The notes under the pieces: generated by a model | What the model was told of the DNA's origin: nothing | The model's database searches: none | What the model saw: the letters and a program-made list of their open reading frames with translations, nothing else | DNA from: Haliclystus octoradiatus | Taxonomy: Eukaryota > Cnidaria > Staurozoa > Stauromedusae > Haliclystidae | Direction: 5' to 3' | Length of the DNA: 64,000 nt | Assembly: GCA_916610825.1 (NCBI GenBank) | Contig: OU744446.1 | Location: 32,654,225 to 32,718,224 of the forward strand | Shown here: positions 12,001 through 23,700 of the stretch, one piece after another | How the letters are laid out: the number at the start of each line of letters is the position of its first letter | Position numbering within the stretch: position 1 is the first letter of the stretch | Translations under genes and position numbers: made by a program

Positions 12001-13285
12001 AATTATGATAGTGCGTATCTGATATTTCCCTAAATTATTTTTGTTGTTGCATAGTTATTTATTTATCGACGAACTGGCCAGGATGGATGTTTTTTACCTT
12101 GGTGATTGGTTATATTAATATTTTAACTCAACAAGTTGTGTGTAATTATGGCGGATGCTGTTTCTGACGCAAATCAACCAAGGGTTGAACCCAAGATTTG
12201 TGGGGAAGTTCCTATATATAAGAACTGCATCTATAACCCTGAATTAATGCCACACCTTTAGGCTTATGACTGCCATGAATGTCTGTTTAACTAACAACTT
12301 TCATAATCTCATCAATCAATTTTCAAACAGGGCAAAGAAATCATGTCGTTCAACAAGAAACTCTACTGTCGACTATTTGGAATGACGAAGTGTCAGCATG
12401 GCAACGAAGATTAGATGAAATTAGCCAATCAGGCAATGGGGAAGGGATACAAACTTTCGTCGAGCAATGGTATAAAAAGTTGTTAGAAGAGAAACAAAAG
12501 CCCAAATCGTATAATATGAAGCGATCAATTACGAGTGCCGTGAATATTGCTCAGGTAAGTATAAAAGTCTTTATATTATATTGTATATGACAGTATACTG
12601 ATTTTCTGAAATTCTTTTTTGGTATTTACAATGTCTCTCATAAGGCTCATATGTTAACTAAATGTAGAGATTTATTATTAGGATTTTGATTGGATAACCA
12701 TTCTGTAGTTATAGATGGGCTGTCATGGTCACATATAGGGAGTGTTCTATAGGTCACGATTGACCAAGGTTGATTGCATTCAATGCAAATGATATAATGA
12801 TGAGATTCTTGAGGGGATCTAACGAACTGTAAAGCTTGTTCAGCAATTATGTTCGACATTCCAATTGTAGGCCTCAACCAAAAATCAAAAATCAAATTCG
12901 AATCGACATTTGAAGCGAATAATTAGAAGGCCTTCAGCTATTGGATCATGCCGTGGCACTCCGAACGTCTACTACCCGCTATTTAACGGCTATATTTGGT
13001 GTTGTAAAGTCATTCATGAAATTCTCAAATCAAAATAGAACATAGTTCGATGAATATTGCTGATTTTAAACCATAATCTAGTTAAAAATTTCCTTCTACT
13101 CACGGCAGTGTGGCATTCAAACAATCGAATTTATTGTTTTTTTTTTGTTTCAGGGTATGCTGAATTCATTTAAAGCAATCCAGCAATCTGATGGATTTTC
13201 TCTACACAAAAATATTGCAAGAGACATTGCTAAGAATATAAATCAGTCTTATTATGCTGCACAGCATTATTGTAAAAATAAATAA
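80..13285 (+). CDS. 3' part of a large multi-exon gene, family not recognised
   Basis: Exons read by eye: 80-355, 2470-2619, 3246-3482, 4968-5377, 6272-6542, 7267-7445, 7850-8945, 10293-10481, about 10918-11104, 12331-12554 and 13154-13285 (stop TAA 13283-13285). Phases agree across every junction except the one entering the ninth exon. The first four exons encode Gly/hydrophobic beta-rich repeats (such as GKIAVGVTGK and GLGVGIQPGVPLPLLG). Exon 5 is a charged coiled coil rich in KKFEKFQRKLEKLERKL-type heptads, exon 6 a Lys/Cys-rich segment, and exon 7 amphipathic helices followed by a strongly acidic low-complexity tail. The N-terminus lies before the window. The donor at 8945 (GTTAGA) is weak; without it the protein stops at 8950 and the later exons belong to another transcript. 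I do not recognise the family. Alternating beta repeats and Cys pairs could fit a secreted or matrix protein, but that is inference. Confidence 0.72.
356..2469 (+). other. Intron with hairpin element and pentamer microsatellite
   Basis: This 2.1-kb intron runs from the donor GTGAGA to the acceptor TTTGCTAG. Apart from the hairpin at 457-639 it contains a short (TTATG)n microsatellite near 1328-1352. No other feature is visible. Confidence 0.6.
457..639. repeat. Near-perfect hairpin element with TTCATACC ends
   Basis: The first about 40 bases (from AAATAGTTCATACC) return as the reverse complement at the other end (to GTATGAACTATTT) with one mismatch over 38 bases. The inner part is also a looser palindrome (GAGAAAACTCGAAGGC against GCCTTCTCGTTTTCTC). 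It lies in the intron after exon 80-355. A second, diverged copy is at 52451-52567. A small open frame inside it is a by-product. MITE-like; no clear target duplication was seen. Confidence 0.75.
3651..4575 (+). mobile_element. 5'-truncated LINE fragment (RT C-terminus and 3' end)
   Basis: It lies in the intron 3483-4967, in the orientation of the host gene. Conceptual reading with many stops and shifts follows the same order as the LINE at 58382-60450: a GQFAD-type start, a region matching its RLRAIAK/IPPE segment, an ELEWL-like block and a PRVNSDRGKRSFSFRGA-like block near 4344-4390. It ends near AATAAACTATCTCTATC. It is an older, more decayed relative of that LINE and is non-functional. 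Confidence 0.75.
5390..5580. repeat. Short inverted-repeat element next to a splice donor
   Basis: AATCCGGCAATAACT at the left is matched by the reverse complement CGTTGTTGCCGGATT at the right, and related CCGGTAAAA/CGGAT words repeat inside. It begins only about 12 bases after the donor of the exon ending 5377. It looks like a small DNA-transposon derivative; no target duplication was found. Confidence 0.45.
5581..7266 (+). other. Intron sequence around exon 6272-6542
   Basis: Two introns flank the coiled-coil exon. Near 5962-5990 there is a B-box-like GGTTCGAATCC after GGGCGTG, which hints at a tRNA-derived remnant, but no matching A box or acceptor stem could be drawn. The rest holds nothing I recognise. 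Confidence 0.4.
7850..8950 (+). CDS. Large exon of the unrecognised gene: helices plus poly-acidic tail
   Basis: This 1.1-kb open stretch begins at a good acceptor (TTTTAACAG, in phase with the exon ending 7445). Residues 1-75 of the exon are Lys-rich amphipathic helices (VKAVKKLMAFGEKIVKSAKA). Next comes a Cys-containing hydrophobic piece around LCFNTSLAAASGKCFYFSL, then about 200 polar residues heavy in E, D, K and N with a run of nine Asp coded by a (GAT)n tract near 8658-8686. Either the frame ends at TAG 8948-8950, or it splices at 8945 in phase 1 to the acceptor at 10292. The acidic tail resembles Ca2+-binding or disordered chaperone tails in composition only; no domain is recognised. 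Confidence 0.75.
   Translation: MLLKGVKAVKKLMAFGEKIVKSAKAMLDYAKKGLEMIEKISEIGRGIMKKIGELGLNGLFKLHHLCFNTSLAAASGKCFYFSLNVTIMKTKNLDINQHACIGPTLIKDLSKVILHKLFPKVKGMNDIVGKAKKLFTNAQTERSTLDKEIEVEKMKCSGGLDKCRHEQLDNRMDENSDEQESKQNNGNDNSNKEEGKESGKLKEEKEDKLENIEEDWVDFDGVDTEDAEFMKELSSRKMEENDNNAGSLSNQTLGLELDDDDEDELGLDSDDDDDDDDDEVDCPVTRSETTQINPDKKDEDIKHNTIKDEKHKRYHKIAHSSSPRVTLQDGETMSAMNEDSPWEETSYLLTDQQQMDYTEDDKLHQG
9347..9590. mobile_element. hAT-type MITE, copy 1, with 8-bp target duplication
   Basis: Perfect terminal inverted repeats of about 29 bases begin CAGAGCCATCTATTTACAAG. They are flanked on both sides by the same 8 bases GTCGCATC (9339-9346 and 9591-9598). An 8-bp duplication and CAG-starting ends are the known signature of the hAT superfamily. 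The element is 244 bp and has no transposase, so it is non-autonomous. It sits in the intron between 8945 and 10293. Confidence 0.92.
10293..11104 (+). CDS. Two downstream exons with a frame break between them
   Basis: Exon 10293-10481 follows a TTTCAG acceptor, encodes a 63-residue mixed segment (KVVAKSECGSVSDN and on) and ends at a GTGAGT donor in phase 1. The next coding stretch, clearly open from about 10918 to a GTAAGT donor after 11104 (GDESICSETEKEKSQFF), lies in a frame that no visible acceptor delivers. The best acceptor (TTCCAG, 10894) enters this frame only through a TGA at 10915-10917. A missed micro-exon, an assembly or sequence indel, or a broken gene would each explain it. Confidence 0.5.
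11271..11544. mobile_element. hAT-type MITE, copy 2, opposite orientation
   Basis: The ends read TAGAGCCATCTATTTATT at the left and AAATAGCTGGCTCTG at the right, flanked by ATTGTGAG (11263-11270) and ATTGTGTG (11545-11552), an 8-bp duplication with one mismatch. Reversed, its interior aligns by eye with copy 1 (shared ATGCCRGTCAC and GGACGCC/GGGCGCC words). The interior is unusually GC-rich for the region (CGGCGCCGGCGCC). Same family, other orientation, no coding capacity. Confidence 0.88.
12331..13285 (+). CDS. Last two exons of the unrecognised gene
   Basis: Exon 12331-12554 starts after AAACAG and ends in CAG before GTAAGT. It is open for 74 codons and encodes a Gln/Lys-rich helical segment (WNDEVSAWQRRLDEISQSG). 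Exon 13154-13285 follows a long T-rich tract ending TTTCAG and gives 43 codons ending HYCKNK then TAA. AATAAA occurs near 13472, in the right place for a polyadenylation signal. No conserved domain is recognised. Confidence 0.65.
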
Positions 13286-13845
13286 CATTAGTATGAAGCA
13301 TTCAACAGCAATATATGTAATAATGAATAATAATGTGATAGAGGCCATGGGTAAATGAATATGATGTGACAAAGTCAGCAATTCTTTCTAATATTTTACA
13401 CTGTGTCCGATCCAATATTCCACCCCTTGACATTCTGAATTGAATAGTACATCGTAACAATGAAAGGTGACAATAAAACAAGGATATCCAGGATTATACT
13501 AGATCGTTAAATACATTTTGTTTGTGCCTTTCAAATAGTACAGGCATCGGTTAAAGCCATACAGATCACAGCAGGTTATCAAAAGTTAAAAAGTTTGATG
13601 TTTCGATATTGCCGACACTCTCAGCATGTATATGTGATCAGAATGTTACTCTATAATAACTCAAATGACATACCTGCGTATTGCATTATCATTACTCTGA
13701 TGTCTAACTTCGCAGTTGGGTTCTGACATAAATATGGATGTACCCCCCAATAATCATTGCTAAATTAGAAGGCTAACGTTTTCAAATGAAACATCGATGC
13801 GCATAATAACTCCGCCTCGTGGAAATCAAATATAATTTATATTAG

Positions 13846-13989
13846 GTCACAGAGCAAAATTCCAAGCAACGGGGTGTATATAAAACCGATCACGAAGGAC
13901 ATCATTCGATGCGGGAAGAATGGCACGATTATTCCCCAAGCAAAGATCGAAAACCAGTGCAGGATATTACAGTATCTATTATATCATAA
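13846..13989 (+). CDS. Possible alternative last exon
   Basis: A TTATATTAG acceptor at 13845 opens exactly 47 codons ending TAA at 13987-13989, beginning VTEQNSKQRG and ending PVQDITVSIIS. The entry phase (0) is the one left by the exon ending at 12554, so it could replace the 13154-13285 exon. It has no stops in frame and is rich in charged residues, unlike the surrounding noncoding DNA. It lies between the usual stop and the convergent delta-catenin 3' end. A terminal exon of a separate small gene is the other option. Confidence 0.45.
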   Translation, partial: VTEQNSKQRGVYKTDHEGHHSMREEWHDYSPSKDRKPVQDITVSIIS

Positions 13990-14298
13990 ATTGGAGGTAT
14001 AATTTATAATCAAGAACTTTTCTCTAGATATTTTTCACACCCTTTGACACGCCCTGGATTTACGGTCGTGGACACAAGAAAACCATTAAATGATTAGACA
14101 TGAGTTTTGTATCAAACTTATGTGAATAATTGTTTACACTAAAAAACCTATATAGTTGATTAAAAAGAGGGTACCGTCTACTACAGTCATACCATATGGT
14201 CATACATATCTATACACGCAGTGAATTAATCATTAAAATTAAAATACAATTCTCGTTAGTTGATATACTCATAATGAGACTATATCTTTTATTTACAT

Positions 14299-14300
<2 letters not shown>

Positions 14301-14380
<80 letters not shown>
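14301..14380. repeat. (TA)n microsatellite between convergent genes
   Basis: About 80 bases of TA broken by one G at 14370. It lies between the 3' ends of the unrecognised plus-strand gene and delta-catenin. Small open frames on both strands here encode only Tyr-Ile repeats and are artefacts. Confidence 0.97.
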
Positions 14381-14706
14381 GGTTATATAACTCAAAATAC
14401 TGAAATAACCATGATAACAATAGATTATACTAACATAGTCTGAATGGTATACTAATTCTTTTTGCGTTACAAACAATATTATCCAAGTATAATATAATAT
14501 ATATATTTATATAACACCCTAAAAAGGTACTTGTCGTGAGACATCAATTCTAATATGAGACAATGAAAAACGCTCTTAGCGCATAATTAACCGTTTCATC
14601 AAATAATCGGTGAAAGCAGTGCACGGAGAATACTATGCAAATGATAGCGAATAGATCTCTCAGCTTTTATAAGCACTATTATCTATAGATGATAACATTA
14701 TTTTAT

Positions 14707-17700
14707 TTATACCCATGAATCTGTCTGGGATGCATCACGGTCAACAAGACGAATTTTATCTTCATCACCGTGTAGGATATTATTATCACCAGTGCGAGGT
14801 CCTCTTGGTCTGTCTATATTTCTGTTATTAGTAAAAAGTGGTTGCCGTTCACGATTAATCCCATCTATGCTTTCGTCATATTCATCTTCACGGAGATGAT
14901 TGACATCTCGCATTTCATACTCAGCACCTCTATTACGAGCTTCGTTTGCACGTTCGTCGTGATTGAGTTCTGCTGACGCTATAGGTTGACGATCACTCTC
15001 ATCGACTGTAACAAAACGACGTGCATCACGATCAACAGTTATCGGCGTAGGGCTATTATCCATTTCAGCAAAGGTATCACCTTGTTTCTTTGATTGTTTG
15101 AGGGTAGCTTGTTTATGTGCACGTTGATCATCAACGGCTTTGTTATGAGACCAGAATTCTTTCTTGATAACAGCTTGGATGTCTTTAAATTCCCACATGT
15201 GAAGGAGGACCTAATAACATGGAAAATAGCAACATTTAGGATTAGATTAAGTAATTAAATTGAGATGATGATGAGAATCATTTTTGAAGGAACTAACCCT
15301 GTTTGCTTCGAGAACGGTCTTTTGCGAATACGTTCTGTAAGGTTTCTCATTTTTATGATCAGCCTCACGGGTCAGAGCAGTTAGTTTGGGGATAGCACCG
15401 GCATCTCTTGCTGATCTGAAAATAGACAGACAAAAACAATTTCAGGAAAAATAAAAAATTAAAAAGAGCAGAAGAAATAGCAGAAACAACAGTAAAATAA
15501 ACATCCAGAAGAATGCATCTCAAACACTTACAAACAGTTGTTATAGTCTTTATGTGTAACGATTTGCAAAGTAGTAAGCACAGCGCATATTGTATTATCC
15601 CCAGGTTCATCCATGCCCTGTTTTGCTGTTGGCGGTGGTATGACACCAAGAAGATCTTTGACGGCGTATTTACCTAAACGAAATGATAATCAAAGATTAG
15701 ATCAACATTAAAGCATCAGCAAAGCGATCATTACTAAAGCCAAAGCTAAATAAACGCAACATTTGCCCTACACGAGCTCAACAATGTAGTGCACTTGTAG
15801 AGCAGATGTTGCGTAGGGTGGCGAAATGAGCCCAACAAGAGCTCTACACGAGCTCTACATCGATGTTAAACAACTATTGAGCAAATGTTGCATTCATTTA
15901 ACCGGAGCTTAATAATTGAAACAAGATGATAGACCTTACCGATGAGCTCTTTATTTTTTATATCTAAAGCGAGGTTACCAAGTGCCACGGCAACAGAACG
16001 TACAACGTATTCTTGTTCTAACTGAAGAAGATCAGCCATGGGTGGTAGGCCCTTTTCTCTTCTGACGTGGATGCGAAGCAAGGCAGACCACTGAAATCGA
16101 GACAGACAATGAAGAACACTTAAGACTTCACAAGAAATCAAGTAATTGAGAAGCTATTGCCATCATCCAAGTTTAAAATTGAGGATTTTCAGTTACAATT
16201 TTGCTCCCGAAATCCATTTTCATCAAATTGTAGGTCAACTCATTCGATGCAGCGGTCAATCACCTCTTAAAAATCAAGATTACTACAGTATAAAGTAGAA
16301 TAATCATATATTTAGAACATCAAGTCGTAAATAATTACTAAGAGTTTACATAATAATAATGAATAATAATTGAAATCAATGATATTACTATATATACATT
16401 TGAATCTATAATAATCGGCCCTTATCATGCTAAATATCTGATCTTTACGTTAGTAATCTTCATTTTTAAGAAGCAGTCGACCGCCCGCAGCCATCAAATG
16501 CTCTACAAAGCTGATTTTCAGGAGTATGGCGTAAACTGAAAATCCTCAATTGCTATACATTCCATTCGTGATCTACCCTTCAACTTAAATTCTACTTCGA
16601 CTGACATCATTATGAACGTTGGCTCTTTAGCGTAATAGTGCTACATTTGACGTTACAAAATAATAGGCAACTACTAAAGTACATTTGGTTGGGAAAAATT
16701 TCCTAAATGGATTGTAGTGGTTTAATCATGGTTTAATATTGCATTTACGTCATTGTATAATTGTCTCTTGTTATTCATTTCCTGTAAATCTATGTGTGTA
16801 AACTGTACCACGTAACCGTTCTCTTTTGCCTCTTACTATCTTACTGTACGGTCCCATAGTAGCCCTTAGCATCTCTCCTTGTAATGTCAGCAGGCACGGC
16901 CTACCATTATCATAATAAAGAGCAGCAACATTATATGAATTGTGTCGTTATTTAATCTCCTACATGATCATAATTTAAACTTGTGAATAACTTACGTTCC
17001 AACTACATGCTACTAAGTTATGAATAACAGCTGCGGACGCTTCCAAGACAATTGGGTTTCTTGATTTGTCAAGTAGATACACGTACATACTAACAGTATC
17101 AGGATCCCAGATGTGTTCAACACCAGACGGTATGCGGTCACGGCTAGGTCGAACGTATTCCGTGACCTCATCTGGAGTCTTGTTTGACGGTCGTTTCAAT
17201 GTGAATGGATTATATTTACGGCGATGTTTCGGTGGTTTGCGTTTCATATGTGCGCAACCGTAGGTCTTGACAGCATCGTACGGTCGGCCATCTTTTTTAG
17301 ACTTTCGATTTGCTCTTGCACTATTCGGTTCGTCTTCTGGCAGTAAGGGGGCAGGGGACATTGGTTGGGTCTTTTCAACAACTTTGATAGCATCAGGGTG
17401 AACGTCACGGTCAATCTCAACATCGATCTTGTATGATAAATTTCTTAATGTACAAACGATATTCTCAACGATCTGCAATGCAATGAATCAAATATTTCAT
17501 AAAATCTAAGGATCTCAGTGCAATATTCAGATTACGTTAACCATATCTATCATGTTTAGTAGCTTTCGTCACGTTTCATTTGTTCCCTTGTATTTTTGTT
17601 GCATTCACAATTCAAACAAACTGCAATAACACAGGCACCTATAAATATCAGCCATCTTCGATAGATGTCACTGTAGCAATGCTCAAAAACTATCTTCATT

Positions 17701-20700
17701 AAATCAAAGCTGTATATAAAGGCCATCTGAACATATCATGTCAATTACAGCTTGTCTTATCATCACACAATGAGGAAGATAGAGTTAGTGTATCGTAAAC
17801 TTGCCAATAATTGAATCAATCGAATCAACGCTTACAAGTCATAAAATTTAGGCATCCCAAAGTAAGCGGGACTTAGGGGCCAGTCAATTTATATTTCGAA
17901 TTCGGGGGTGCAGCAGTCTCAAAGGCATCTACTCTTCCATATTAAAAGCAATTAGTCATGCCCATCCTTGGAAATTCTGTTTGGATTTATGATTTTAATT
18001 TGAAAATTGTATTATTTGTCTTAAATATCAAAATAAATGAAACATATATTAGTGACTGACCTTGCTGTTAAGATCTTCGTGATTTTTAGCAATCGAGGCT
18101 CTCAACATCCAAACGAGTGCATCAACAAGACCATCATAACGACGTAATCGATCACGTGCCTCTGCACCAGCTGATGAAACGTTTCTTAAAACACCCAAAG
18201 CGTTTCTTAGTAAAGGGGAAAACATCAATTCACCAGGGATGCGACCTTCGTCAGCTAGCCTCCTATCCCATCCAGACAATGGCATGATAACAAGCAATGT
18301 GACAATCTCAAATGCTTCATGCAAAACTTCATATTTTATGGTCTGTAAGAAAAAAATTAAATTGATAAATAAGTTATTCAATTATCAAACAAAATAATGA
18401 GCAGCAATACCAATCAGAAGTTTATGCCTCAGTGTGACGATGTGCTGTACAATAGGTCAATATTCCATACGGATGTTAATATATACGTTAAAAAGAAGTA
18501 TATATTAATACTAGCAGATTAGCAGATTAGCAGTTATAATCAAACATCCAACGCAATGGACCCTGTTAAATTAAACTCTGCCGTTGCCTTTCTGTTCGAG
18601 TTTAGAACAATGTACGGGAGTCAAGGTTCAGTGTAAATAATAGCAAAATCAATGTTTTCGTTTTACTTTGGAGCTGATGGAAATCAGAATATCAGCAGTT
18701 GGGGTGGGGTGTGGGGGGTCAATCGTTTCATGCGAGAGAGATGTGTAACGTGAATGCCTTAGTCAACATTCTATCAGCATAAAATAGTAGATCAATGAAA
18801 ACTCAAATGCGAACAATTACTTACAGATGACGAAGACAAGTTATATAGGATACCAGTCACATGTTCACGAACCTACAATACACAAACATTGTCTATATTC
18901 TCCAATGTAATCATTACAAGAATCAAAGGCTGTATATCACGTCTATCAAGAGCATTGCAGCCTTATTTGTATCAGACCTAGCGATGGCATGATTGCAATG
19001 AAATCGGGATTACAGTTCTGTCAAATGATATGAAAATCGTTGAAAAACTGTTATTCAACAGCTAAACTGGTGTTTCTTTGACTTTGAAGAAAAGGAAAAG
19101 GATTCAAATCATTGTAGGAGCTCTCTCATTTAGATATTACATTACAAGGCACTGTATTGATGTACGAGGTTAGGTGCAGTAATAAAAAGAAAACCCTTAA
19201 AAAGTTTGTAGATACGATAGAGTTAAACCTGCAATAACAGTCACAGCTATAGAGCCAACCTGTATAAACTGACCACTTTAGTTAATTGCCACGCCACTTA
19301 ACACGGGAGACATTTCCATAGGCCAAATAAAGATAATTTATTTTTCCGAATCCATTGTTAATGCACGGTTCATGAATAGTTTTCACACACATTTCAGGGA
19401 AATTGGGACATTTAACTTGTCATCATGGACTGTGTTTACAGTGGTACACCTGCGAAAAACTTCACTGAGTTCATGAACAATGCATGAATTTTATTTGTGT
19501 CGGAGCTGATAAAAAGATGAGTTGATCTAAAAATCTTCAATGCCTGTTTTCAGGGTATCATTGAACAATTAAATAAATATACACTGCAGTGAAAGTTGTG
19601 AACGTTGATCTGAAAATTGTTCACAAGCTAACGTGGGTTGTGGGATAGAACTATTAAGAATACATACTTTATTTATTTTATAGCGGTGTGGAAAGTAAAA
19701 AAGTAAAAGTAATACCCACCTCCCATGATCGAGTTGATTGGAGTAATTTGACAGACACTTGGATTCCTTGACATTCTTGAATAGCAGACTATTGAATGAA
19801 GAAAAACCATTGTTATCACCACTTATTCAGTGCACGCCCAATAAGATGGGGATTCCACAATTTAAGTATTGCGCAATCAGGTTAAAATTTATACCAGAAT
19901 GATTGTTGGAATACACTAACACAAGTGCACAACTCTGACGAATACACAGGTGGAATCACCTCGCATTCAATAACTTGCTAGCTGCTGATCGGCTTCCTCG
20001 TAACAACAGAATCTGTGGATGGCAACGTGATGGCATCAGCATCAATAACATTGGATTCGATCAATTACATTACGACGTTCAGCAGCAAAAAGATGTACCA
20101 GATAAATGTTTACCCCACGTTTGTAGCAGAGTGATTTTTTCTTGGCTAGAGAAACCCTGGTATATTGGGTAACTTTCGTATAGCGTAATTCGAATGCCTA
20201 ACAAGTACAAATATCATTATGCTTGGATGGATATCGGGTATAGTAGAATCTCAGCCTAATAACCAAAGGTTTTCATGGAGCTGACATAGTTTATAGGCTA
20301 ATACAGTGTGATCTTGTTGGTAACTTGTGATAATGACCAGATCATGATATATTAACCAATGTGAAATATTCTACTTCTGATAACTGAAACTTGTTCTGAA
20401 ACATTAGTGATATTAACGGTGTTACACTGTAATCACAAAAATACCACTGCAAAAAACAGTTCAGGAGTTCATAAACAGTCCATGAGCGTTATATGGCCCA
20501 TTTTTATGAACTGTTCATGAAATGTTCAGAAACTGCTCATGAAGGTTCATGAACTGTTCATGAACAGTTTGTGAAGAGCTCATGAAAATTGGGGCCATTT
20601 AACGAGTATGAACTGTTCTCGTATGAGTATCTTCAAAAGTTAAGATAAAATTTGATAGTTAAAAAAACTCAGTAGATAGAGTAGCTCAAGCGGAAGGCTA

Positions 20701-23700
20701 CCTTATTATCATCCATGAAACGACCATAAGAGAGGTTTTTTAAAGCACCAGCGGCATTACGATGACAATCTTCGTTTTCATGCTCCATTAAACGGACAAG
20801 AAGTGGAATCATATCAAGTTCCCTGTTGGTCGAACAGAAATAAATATGATCTATCCTTCCATGAAATGTAGATGAGTTGACTAATTATATCCTTTGAAAA
20901 TCTCTAATTAAATTTGTTACCTCATCTTAATTTTGAGATCATCGTTATTGTAGCATAGATGTTGAATGTAGCCGGCAGCATTAGCTTTCAAAATCAAATC
21001 ATCAGTGCGCAAGAACATCAACAAATCAAGTAAATCAAGATCAAGATCTGCAGCAGTCTTACGTTCCTCTGAAAGGCAAACAGATCATGAGAATTAAAAC
21101 CTTTACTAACTTTACAGCCCTAGAAGCAATTGAGCATGTGATAGGCTATTCTACATTAAGGTTGGAAAAACATCACATATGCTCCAAGTTAAGGTTTAAA
21201 TGAAAAATACATCCCGATAAACTTCAAATAAACACCTTCAAGTAGTTGATTAACTTTAATTACTTTAGTTATCATGAGAGTAAACCTGAAATTAGTCCAA
21301 CATTACATTGCATTGAATAATGGTGTGACAGCAACCCCTATCAAAAATTCACTTAGTTCAAAAACCACATAAAATGTTCATCAGCATTAAACGGCCTGTT
21401 TATCACAAAATTCAACCGTTAAAAAGGGGGCAATAATAAGCTCATGCAATGTTTTCATAGGGGAAGTCATTGATAGATGATTTGCTAATTGGTTATACAT
21501 TCCAATTACGAAGACCGGCGACTGCGGTCGGTGCCTCCTAATTCTAAATGGAAACCAGGCTTTAACAGCCTATAACGTTTAATGTTTACAAACCTTCTGA
21601 GTATTGAAATTTCTCTCTCTTTATCATTGATCCGCTGTTATAATCTGTATGAGATGTATTTGCTGATGCCAAAGTGATTTGTTCGTCAACAAAAAATGAA
21701 TCTTCAGCAGCGGCTGCCGCTAAAGCACCAGCTGCAGCAGCACCTCCAGCACTTCCTGCCACAAATGCTCCTTGATTGGAAGAGGCAGCCTTAGATGAAC
21801 TACCTGCTGCATATGATGTATTATAGCTTTCATTGTATACATAATTATTTGACATTCCCTGGGCAGAGGCGCTTGCTGCATTTGAATTATGAGATGCACT
21901 GACATTATGACTACCATTAACTAATTGAGAGCTGCTGTTGCGGTGGCTACCAGCTTGACCAATGTCATACCCACTATTAGCTGACATGTTATTTTGTGCC
22001 TGTTCAACGACAACAGCATCTTCTCTTATGTCACGATTGTGTTGATTATGCATGTCTTTTCTGCGATCAATTGAGGCATATGCATTGGCATTGTAAGCAC
22101 CAGAGGAATGATTTTCTGAATGAGAACCTTGCTTCATTTTAGATCTATCCATTGACTGAGTTGAGTATGCTTTATGGTTGTAAGAGCGCTCATCAACAGC
22201 TGAGCCAGAAGATTTGTAACCGGATGCCTCACGGCGATGCAATGAATCATTGTAGTCATGGTTGCTGACAGCACTTTCAGAAGATGCCGTACTGAGTCCT
22301 CCATCGCGTCCATTGTTTTGTAGTGATTGCTGATTTGATATATGGCGAACCTCTATTCTTGATCCTTCTGTCTCTGGTACATCATCATCTTCATCCAATA
22401 CTCTAGTTGTTGTTGTTACAACCTTTCTGACTAGAACTCTTGAGCCTGTAAAATAAGAATTTAAATTATAGCCTTCCAGGTGAAAAAAGTGAAAGTCAAA
22501 GTTGACTATTATATTGATTGCATTTATCTGAATTTGCACTTATCCAAATTGTGGACTTGACCACAAAACATTTCATAAGGTTTTAATGCTAGGTTGCCGA
22601 TAAGAGGGAGTTGTATAAATTACACTGTATAAATTATAAATATTTAATACTCAAGGCATAGGGGATTCATCTCAATAATAGTATTTATACTTGTTGCTGA
22701 ATCGAAGCGTTTTAGCATATAGTTTTGATAGCTTACCATCAGCGGCAACCCTTTCTTCCTCAGATATCTCAGGAGTTGTATGTTCTAATATAGGCAGACT
22801 TGAATTGGAACTAGGAGTGTGTCTTGGCAAGGTACTAGAGTAGCTACCATTGTGGAAAGAACTTGCTGAGTTTTGATTTTTCGAATACGAACGATCATAT
22901 GTTGCATATTTCTGAGGTATGGCATATTCATCAATGCCGCCATTTGAAGAATTGACCTGATAATGAGGTACAGTTTTAGGTTCATCCGTTATTGTTGTTG
23001 TTTTTGTTGTGTATGTTGTAACAAGAGAACCATCGTTAGCTAGCGATGTTATAACTGATGAATTTGTTTGATTTTGTGGTGGCGGCTCCCTTGCGCTACC
23101 ACGTCCAGATATTGAACTCGAAACAGAAGAAGATCTTGGGGTTAATGTTCTTCGATCTGAAATAAGAGTAAAATAAATAATTCTACACCTGAAACTAATA
23201 TCAATTTCAATGCTATAAAACTGTTTAACTTATGAGGAGATAATTGAATTCAAGCAGAAAACTGAAAAAAACCCTCTGAAAAGTTTGAAGACTGTTCAAA
23301 AAGATGATTAAAAATAGAACATTCAGCATGTAGAAAAGCGTCATCTAGAGTCACTTGATATAGCTAACACCATCATACATTGCTTCCATGTAACGACTAT
23401 AGACAGCAATATTTTATTATAGACACCCCTGAAATGTATTGTAGTATATCACTTGCCTTGTTCAGTCCGGACCCCTGCGAAAAACAGTGGAGGAATTCAT
23501 TAACAGTTCATGAACGTTAAATGGCCCAATTTTCACAGGCATATTCATGAACAAGACATGATAATTGGTTCATTTAGCGGTCATGAACTGTTCATGAACT
23601 CCTGCACTGCTTTTCACAGGGAGATAGATGAAAACACTGCATAATTATTATTATCTCACTCTAAATCATAACCCCTGCGAAAACAGTTCAGGAGTTCATG

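Noticed and set aside
14196-14476. Open frames on both strands across the TA repeat
   Set aside because: They encode only Tyr-Ile repeats from (TA)n and have no flanking exon structure.
22785-22985. Minus-strand frame of 66 codons within a delta-catenin exon
   Set aside because: It is a shadow of the real reading frame, which is fixed by splice phases on both sides.
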